A stretch of DNA of 64,000 nt from NCBI GenBank assembly GCA_023663615.1, contig JAMPHA010000001.1:248001-312000 (forward strand). The letters are read 5' to 3'. Shown here piece after piece: positions 59,941 through 64,000 of this stretch (its first letter is position 1; each line of letters starts with the position of its first letter). This DNA is from DLAJ01 sp023663615 (GTDB lineage: Bacteria > Bacillota > Clostridia > Lachnospirales > Lachnospiraceae). Under the pieces are notes generated by a model that made no database searches, had not been told where the DNA came from, and was given only the letters and a program-made list of their open reading frames with translations. The position numbers and the translations under genes are program-made.

Positions 59941-60963
59941 TCAGTTGAACTTAAAAATTTTCCTGCATACATTATAACCCGTCTTGGAGATCGCACGTCC
60001 GATCCTGCCCGGCAGATTCATGGAGATTCCCAAAATCCCGTTTCGCAGGTTGCGGTAAATATAGCGGTCCTTTGACTTCATATACTCCCACAGTTCTTTT
60101 TCCTGTTCAAGCGATTCCTCCGTGTCCAGCTTGATCAGCATGATCGAGGACACCGTGGTAATGATCGCCAGATAATTGAACATATAATTCGCCAGCTTCT
60201 TATTGAGACTCTTCGGATTTTTCTCCGCAAAAAAGTCGATCATCAGCTTATTGACACGGATCTGCTGATCGATCCTGCTCATCATGACCGATTCGTGCAC
60301 GGACTGATCGTCCCTTCCGATAAAATAGCGGTAAAAATTCACATCCAGATAATACATGTTCTTCACCCACGGAAGCGGCTGGAACACAAAAAGATTATCC
60401 ACATAAAATGTGTGTTCCGGCAGCTTTAAGCCGCAGTCGCGCAGAAGTTTCGTGCGAAAAATGACCGAATGCATCAGAATATACTGCCCCTTATTAAAAT
60501 GGTGCACGTCCTTCCATGTAAACATCGTATCCGTCGGGAGTGCATGGCGGTACGCCATCACTTTATGCCGCTTTTCACCGACCTTTTCGTACACAAAATT
60601 GCTGACGAGCATATCCAGCACGTTTTCGCCGCCGATCAGCCTGCGCAGCGTATCCAAAATCAGACGATATGCGCTCTCCTTTACCCAGTCGTCCGAATCC
60701 ACGACTTTAAAAAAGATACCTGCCGCCTGCTCTATCCCTGTATTGACCGCCGAGCCGTGTCCGCCGTTTTCCTTGTTGATCAGACGCACAATGGTCGGGT
60801 ACTGTTTTTCGTATTCCTCTCCGATTTTCTGTGTATCGTCCGTGGAGCCGTCATTGACGATCAAAATTTCCACGTCCTCGCCGCCGGTCAGCAGCGAATC
60901 GATGCACTTTCTCATATATTCCTGCGAATTGTAGCACGGTACCGTAAATGTGATCAGCTTCAT
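59941..60963 (-). CDS. Family 2 glycosyltransferase
   Basis: 340 residues from ATG 60963 (AGAGGG upstream); the 36 codons before it have no RBS. GT-A fold: ITFTVPCYNSQEYMRKCIDS, VEILIVNDGSTDDTQKIGEE, ENGGHGSAVNTGIEQAAG, and VVDSDDWVK with its metal-binding acids. The C-terminal 120 residues are helical, with a hydrophobic stretch (YLAIITTVSSIMLIKL). It adds a sugar to a cell-surface polysaccharide, lipid or protein. Donor and acceptor are not predictable, and no other glycan genes are next to it. Confidence 0.9.
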   Translation of the reverse strand: MKLITFTVPCYNSQEYMRKCIDSLLTGGEDVEILIVNDGSTDDTQKIGEEYEKQYPTIVRLINKENGGHGSAVNTGIEQAAGIFFKVVDSDDWVKESAYRLILDTLRRLIGGENVLDMLVSNFVYEKVGEKRHKVMAYRHALPTDTMFTWKDVHHFNKGQYILMHSVIFRTKLLRDCGLKLPEHTFYVDNLFVFQPLPWVKNMYYLDVNFYRYFIGRDDQSVHESVMMSRIDQQIRVNKLMIDFFAEKNPKSLNKKLANYMFNYLAIITTVSSIMLIKLDTEESLEQEKELWEYMKSKDRYIYRNLRNGILGISMNLPGRIGRAISKTGYNVCRKIFKFN

Positions 60964-61016
60964 TTCTGTTACCCTCTGTCTGTTAAAAAGTTTTATAAAA
61001 CGCGCGTCCCTTCGCA

Positions 61017-62096
61017 CTAGGTAAAGCGCTCGTTTCCCAGCCGGATATGCAAATATCTCGTATAAGCACAAAAAGCCGCAGGCATGGGATATTTTTCTTC
61101 CGTCTCCCCTGCCTTGGCAAACAATAGCTGCGTATCGGGCGCTTTTTCGAGTTCGTCAACCCGGATCGCATAGCCCGCCATATGCCATTCCTTATGCGTA
61201 AAAATATGCCTGCTCCGCTCAAGCTCCCGCACATGGATCGGCGCATAGCCCATCTTTTTTACAATGCGGATCACTTCCTCCGTGGTCCGTATGCCTTTCA
61301 CCCACGGAAATTCATACATTCCCGCAAGCAGTCCTTTCTCCGGACGCTTACGGATCGCCGTCTGATCTTCATCCTGCAGGATCAGGATCGTGTACTCCTC
61401 AACGGTTCTTTCCTTTTTCGGCTTTTTGACCGGATATGCCGCCTCCGTCCCGCTCCCGTGCGCCCTGCACAGTTTCTCCCACGGGCACTCCCCGCAGTGC
61501 GGCGCGCCGTTTGGCACACAGACCGTTGCGCCAAGCTCCATGAGCGCCTGATTAAACGCGCCCGCCCGATTTGCAGGAATCACCTCCAAAAGCTGCTGCT
61601 CCATCTCCTTTTTGGCGGATGCAGACAACACATCTTTCTCATAGCGGCACGCCCGCGCGATCACGCGCAGCACATTGCCGTCCACTGCCGGATAGGGCAG
61701 TCCGAATGCGATCGAAGCGATCGCTCCCGCCGTATAACTGCCGATTCCGGGCAGTGCAAGAAGCTGCTCATAGGATGCCGGCATTTCTCCGCCATACTGC
61801 TCCATGATGATGACTGCCGCCCTCTTTAGATTGCGCGCCCGGTTATAATAACCCAGCCCCTCCCAGAGCTTCAACAATTCATCCTCTTCGACCGCGGATA
61901 AACTCTGTATATCCGGCAGGCGCTCCATAAAGCGCTCATAGTACGGTCTTACCGCCTCTACGCGTGTCTGCTGGAGCATGATCTCCGATACCCACACCCG
62001 GTAGGGCGTCGGGTGCTCCCTCCACGGCAATACCCTTGCATGTTTATCATACCATTCCAGCAAAGGCTGTACAAGGTCTTTCAATGCATTTTTCAT
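61017..62096 (-). CDS. mutY: A/G-specific adenine glycosylase
   Basis: 359 residues; AGAGGA six bases before ATG 62096 favours it over ATG 62102. Catalytic Glu in VSEIMLQQTRVEAV, helix-hairpin-helix LPGIGSYTAGAIASIAFG with Asp in AVDGNVLRV. Fe-S Cys set C-x7-C-x2-C-x5-C (CVPNGAPHCGECPWEKLC), the first spacing one residue longer than in E. coli. A C-terminal Nudix-like domain (EEYTILILQDEDQTAIRKRP to HIFTHKEWHMAGYAIRV) recognises 8-oxoG. Removes adenine mispaired with 8-oxoguanine. Possibly one transcript with GT2. Confidence 0.95.
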   Translation of the reverse strand: MKNALKDLVQPLLEWYDKHARVLPWREHPTPYRVWVSEIMLQQTRVEAVRPYYERFMERLPDIQSLSAVEEDELLKLWEGLGYYNRARNLKRAAVIIMEQYGGEMPASYEQLLALPGIGSYTAGAIASIAFGLPYPAVDGNVLRVIARACRYEKDVLSASAKKEMEQQLLEVIPANRAGAFNQALMELGATVCVPNGAPHCGECPWEKLCRAHGSGTEAAYPVKKPKKERTVEEYTILILQDEDQTAIRKRPEKGLLAGMYEFPWVKGIRTTEEVIRIVKKMGYAPIHVRELERSRHIFTHKEWHMAGYAIRVDELEKAPDTQLLFAKAGETEEKYPMPAAFCAYTRYLHIRLGNERFT

Positions 62097-62120
62097 GTTC
62101 ATTCCTCTACAAAAGGACGC

Positions 62121-63029
62121 TCAGGCGGAATTTCTGTACGGCACGCGCGCCGTCGGTACGACCGCCGCCGCCTGCTGCGTATGCGTCTGTTGATCGTCAA
62201 AGAATATCTGTGCGCCGAATGCTTTCAACACATCTTTTTTGGCGATCCCGCCCAAAAAGAACGCCTCGTCGATCCGCACATTCCAGGCGCGCAGCGTCCG
62301 TATCACCCGCTCATGTGCGGGCGCGCTTCTCGATGTGACGAGCGCCGTCCTGATGGGCGCGCTCTCCGGCGGAAATTCTCTCTGCAAATCCGACAGCGCT
62401 TTCAAAAATCGTGCGAACGGTCCTTCTCCCATTGGATTAGACGCATTGGCAAGCTCATTTTGTTCGAATGCGCGCAGACCTTTTTCCTGGAAAATGCGCT
62501 CCGACGCATCGGAAAAAAGTACGGCGTCCCCGTCAAACGCGATCCGGATACAGTCCGGCAGTCTGCTGTCCTCATAAGTATGCACACCGTCCGCGCATAC
62601 GATTCCTGCCGCAATCCCCGAATCGATCGCTTTCTGCACATCATTTTCATCCGCAGAAAGAAACAGATCGGTCTCAAACGCCTCCAGATACGGCGCAAGC
62701 GACGCCCCGCCCGCCAGTACCGCCCTCGTAATGTTCAATCCATATTCATGGATTGAATGAAACACACGCAGGGAAGTATCCGCACTGTTGCGCGACATGA
62801 TAATGACTTCCACGCGGTTCTCAAAACCGGGCAGATGATTGACATTAAGCAGCGCCCGTATGAGACTGAATCCCGGTCCCGGTTTCAGTATATCATGTTC
62901 ATGCTCCAATTGGTACTTGCAAAACGCGGCGACACCCTCCCGCTCAAACAACGCATCCTCAAAGCTCAGGTCAAAAAGCGCTCTTGTCGAAACGCCGATC
63001 ACAAGCCTCCCGTTTAATTCATACGCCAT
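62121..63029 (-). CDS. Cytosolic 5'-nucleotidase (PF06189 type)
   Basis: 302 residues from ATG 63029 (GAGAGGAG nine bases before). GRLVIGVSTRALFDLSFEDA and FEREGVAAFCKYQLEHEHDI are typical; VEVIIMSRNSADTSLRVFHS and RIAFDGDAVLFSDASERIFQ carry HAD-type acids, and FFLGGIAKKDVLKAFGAQIF the last motif. Members dephosphorylate AMP/IMP-type nucleotides in the cytoplasm. Between mutY and the DUF1653 gene, same strand. Confidence 0.86.
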   Translation of the reverse strand: MAYELNGRLVIGVSTRALFDLSFEDALFEREGVAAFCKYQLEHEHDILKPGPGFSLIRALLNVNHLPGFENRVEVIIMSRNSADTSLRVFHSIHEYGLNITRAVLAGGASLAPYLEAFETDLFLSADENDVQKAIDSGIAAGIVCADGVHTYEDSRLPDCIRIAFDGDAVLFSDASERIFQEKGLRAFEQNELANASNPMGEGPFARFLKALSDLQREFPPESAPIRTALVTSRSAPAHERVIRTLRAWNVRIDEAFFLGGIAKKDVLKAFGAQIFFDDQQTHTQQAAAVVPTARVPYRNSA

Positions 63030-63150
63030 AATCGTCAACTCCTCTCTGATCCAAACAGTTACAGGTATGAAAAAACATTCACTTGATACCGCATCCGCAA
63101 CTCGTACAGCCGCGTGTGTCCGGCGCCGCGCAGCGACCTGCGCCCTCCGC

Positions 63151-63849
63151 TCACCTCAGCCGGCTGCACTCATATCTTTGAAACGTCATCAGACAATTTT
63201 GGATCTGGCGGTAACGCTCCTCTAAATCCCCCGCGCCAACCTCAATATCGAGCGATACCGCGATCGTATTAAGCATTTCCTGCGTCACTTTGTCGCGGAT
63301 CGACGAAAAGATCTTCAGCTTCTGCTCATAGGTATCAGCGTCAAGAAAAGCCATCACATTCTCATCAACTTTTCCGTCCGCATCCGCATCTGCCTCTACA
63401 TCTGCGTCTGTATCCGTATCCACAGCCGTAACCGCATCGCCAGCCGCAACCGCATCCACAGCCGTAACTGCATCGGCATCTACATCTGTATCCACCTCTG
63501 CATCTGTATCCGCGTCCATATCTGTATCCGCCGGCGCCTGAACCGCACCGGACTGTACCGCCGCTTCGGTCCGGCAGACCGATACTTCGTCCGGCAGTAC
63601 CGCCGCTTCCGCTTCCCCGCCGGATACCAGTTCGAAACGGTATCTCTGCGCTGCCGCCGGATATTTTGCATGATCGACCTCGCTCATAAACATGGAGAGC
63701 GGCCTCACATAAATATCGAACGGCGGATACAACGCCTGATACACAACCTGCTCGGTCGCATCCTCCGAGCTCTTGGCGATCGCAAGTATCTGATAACAAT
63801 TTCCCTTAAAATGCCGGTATCTTTCGTATGCTTTCGGAATATGGCGCAT
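63151..63849 (-). CDS. DUF1653 protein with an Ala/Asp-repeat insertion
   Basis: 232 residues, GGAG before the ATG. The first 70 residues (YERYRHFKGNCYQILAIAKS, VVYQALYPPFDIYVRPLSMF, SEVDHAKYP) are a full DUF1653 domain. About 60 residues of Asp/Ala/Thr/Val follow (DTDMDADTDAEVDTDVDADA and on), coded by short degenerate repeats, then a helical end (ENVMAFLDADTYEQKLKIFS, LNTIAVSLDIEVGAGDLEER). DUF1653 proteins are often only 70 residues; the rest is an addition. Function unknown. Upstream hairpin element at 63895. Confidence 0.85.
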   Translation of the reverse strand: MRHIPKAYERYRHFKGNCYQILAIAKSSEDATEQVVYQALYPPFDIYVRPLSMFMSEVDHAKYPAAAQRYRFELVSGGEAEAAVLPDEVSVCRTEAAVQSGAVQAPADTDMDADTDAEVDTDVDADAVTAVDAVAAGDAVTAVDTDTDADVEADADADGKVDENVMAFLDADTYEQKLKIFSSIRDKVTQEMLNTIAVSLDIEVGAGDLEERYRQIQNCLMTFQRYECSRLR

Positions 63850-63894
63850 GATGGATTCTCCTTTTCATGAATTTGGGATGAAAGCTGCACGATC

Positions 63895-63916
63895 CCATAA
63901 AAGTCTGCGTCCGCAA
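63895..63916 (+). terminator. Terminator-like hairpin at the right edge
   Basis: AGTCTGCG-TC-CGCAAACT with one G-T pair, then CTTTTTT. On the other strand it shares ATAAAAAAGAGTTTGCGGA with 8395-8413 of the + strand. The remaining 63930-64000 shows no gene. Confidence 0.55.
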
Positions 63917-64000
63917 ACTCTTTTTTATCCTAATCATACTCCATTCATACCTGATTGTCATGTCCTAATTATCGTGTTCTGACCGTCACAACCTATCGTT

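Overview
The window (about 53% G+C in most parts) reads as a chromosomal contig of a Gram-positive gut Clostridium, most likely Lachnospiraceae. Pointers are lipoproteins with Firmicutes-type signals, a CIRCE/HrcA operator, a MarR-controlled heterodimeric ABC exporter, an Fe-S type PurF, a DUF1653 protein, a CmpB-like membrane protein, and an operon matching families I remember as DUF5716/DUF5717. Two runs of exactly 100 N (12746-12845 and 17031-17130) are scaffold gaps of unknown true length.

Layout. 1-15.5 kb (mostly + strand): the 3' end of a hybrid sensor kinase; a divergent GH43 lipoprotein; a MarR-ABC-ABC drug-export operon followed by a small Cys/His protein and GreA; a DHH phosphoesterase; an M19 dipeptidase; a HAD phosphatase ending in a minisatellite; a TPR lipoprotein; a degenerate Nudix protein; and PyrF. 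15.5-23.8 kb: a heptad-repeat coiled-coil gene, then an A+T-richer defence island on the - strand, in the order fic, hsdM, a DUF3791/DUF3990 module, hsdS, and an hsdR that is cut short beside an assembly gap. 23.8-29.3 kb: purine genes purC-purF-purB-purA. 29.3-37.7 kb: a five-gene operon of unknown function (large Ig/helical-repeat protein, actin/Hsp70-like protein, helical-repeat protein, coiled-coil membrane protein, seven-TM protein). 37.7-50.3 kb (all -): a PfkB kinase, CIRCE-controlled htpG with an acidic insertion, a parvulin lipoprotein, a PHP phosphoesterase, a zinc-ribbon membrane protein, folA, a beta-CASP RNase-like protein, and a small operon headed by a PAS/HD-GYP protein. 50.3-51.2 kb: tRNA-Gly(GCC) with a complete promoter and terminator, and a low-G+C cytidine deaminase. 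51.2-64 kb (all -): a membrane-anchored GH3 enzyme with a long leader, a CmpB-like protein, a TauE/SafE transporter behind an unusual hairpin, a MacB-like ABC system with a surface CARDB-like protein, GT2, MutY, a 5'-nucleotidase and a DUF1653 protein.

Three themes cut across the window. Tandem repeats are very common: intergenic units of 32-37 nt, several of which begin inside a CDS and copy its stop codon, and in-frame units of 21, 36, 51 and 75 nt inside genes. Structured RNA-like elements occur in untranslated regions: two copies of a covarying triple hairpin, an RBS-burying terminator-like hairpin before tauE, and long leaders. The type I restriction operon carries Fic and ADP-ribosyltransferase-like toxin genes, one partner of which is frameshifted, and its motor subunit is broken. 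The best candidates for something undescribed are the five-gene DUF5716/5717-type operon, the triple-hairpin element and the stop-codon-copying minisatellites.
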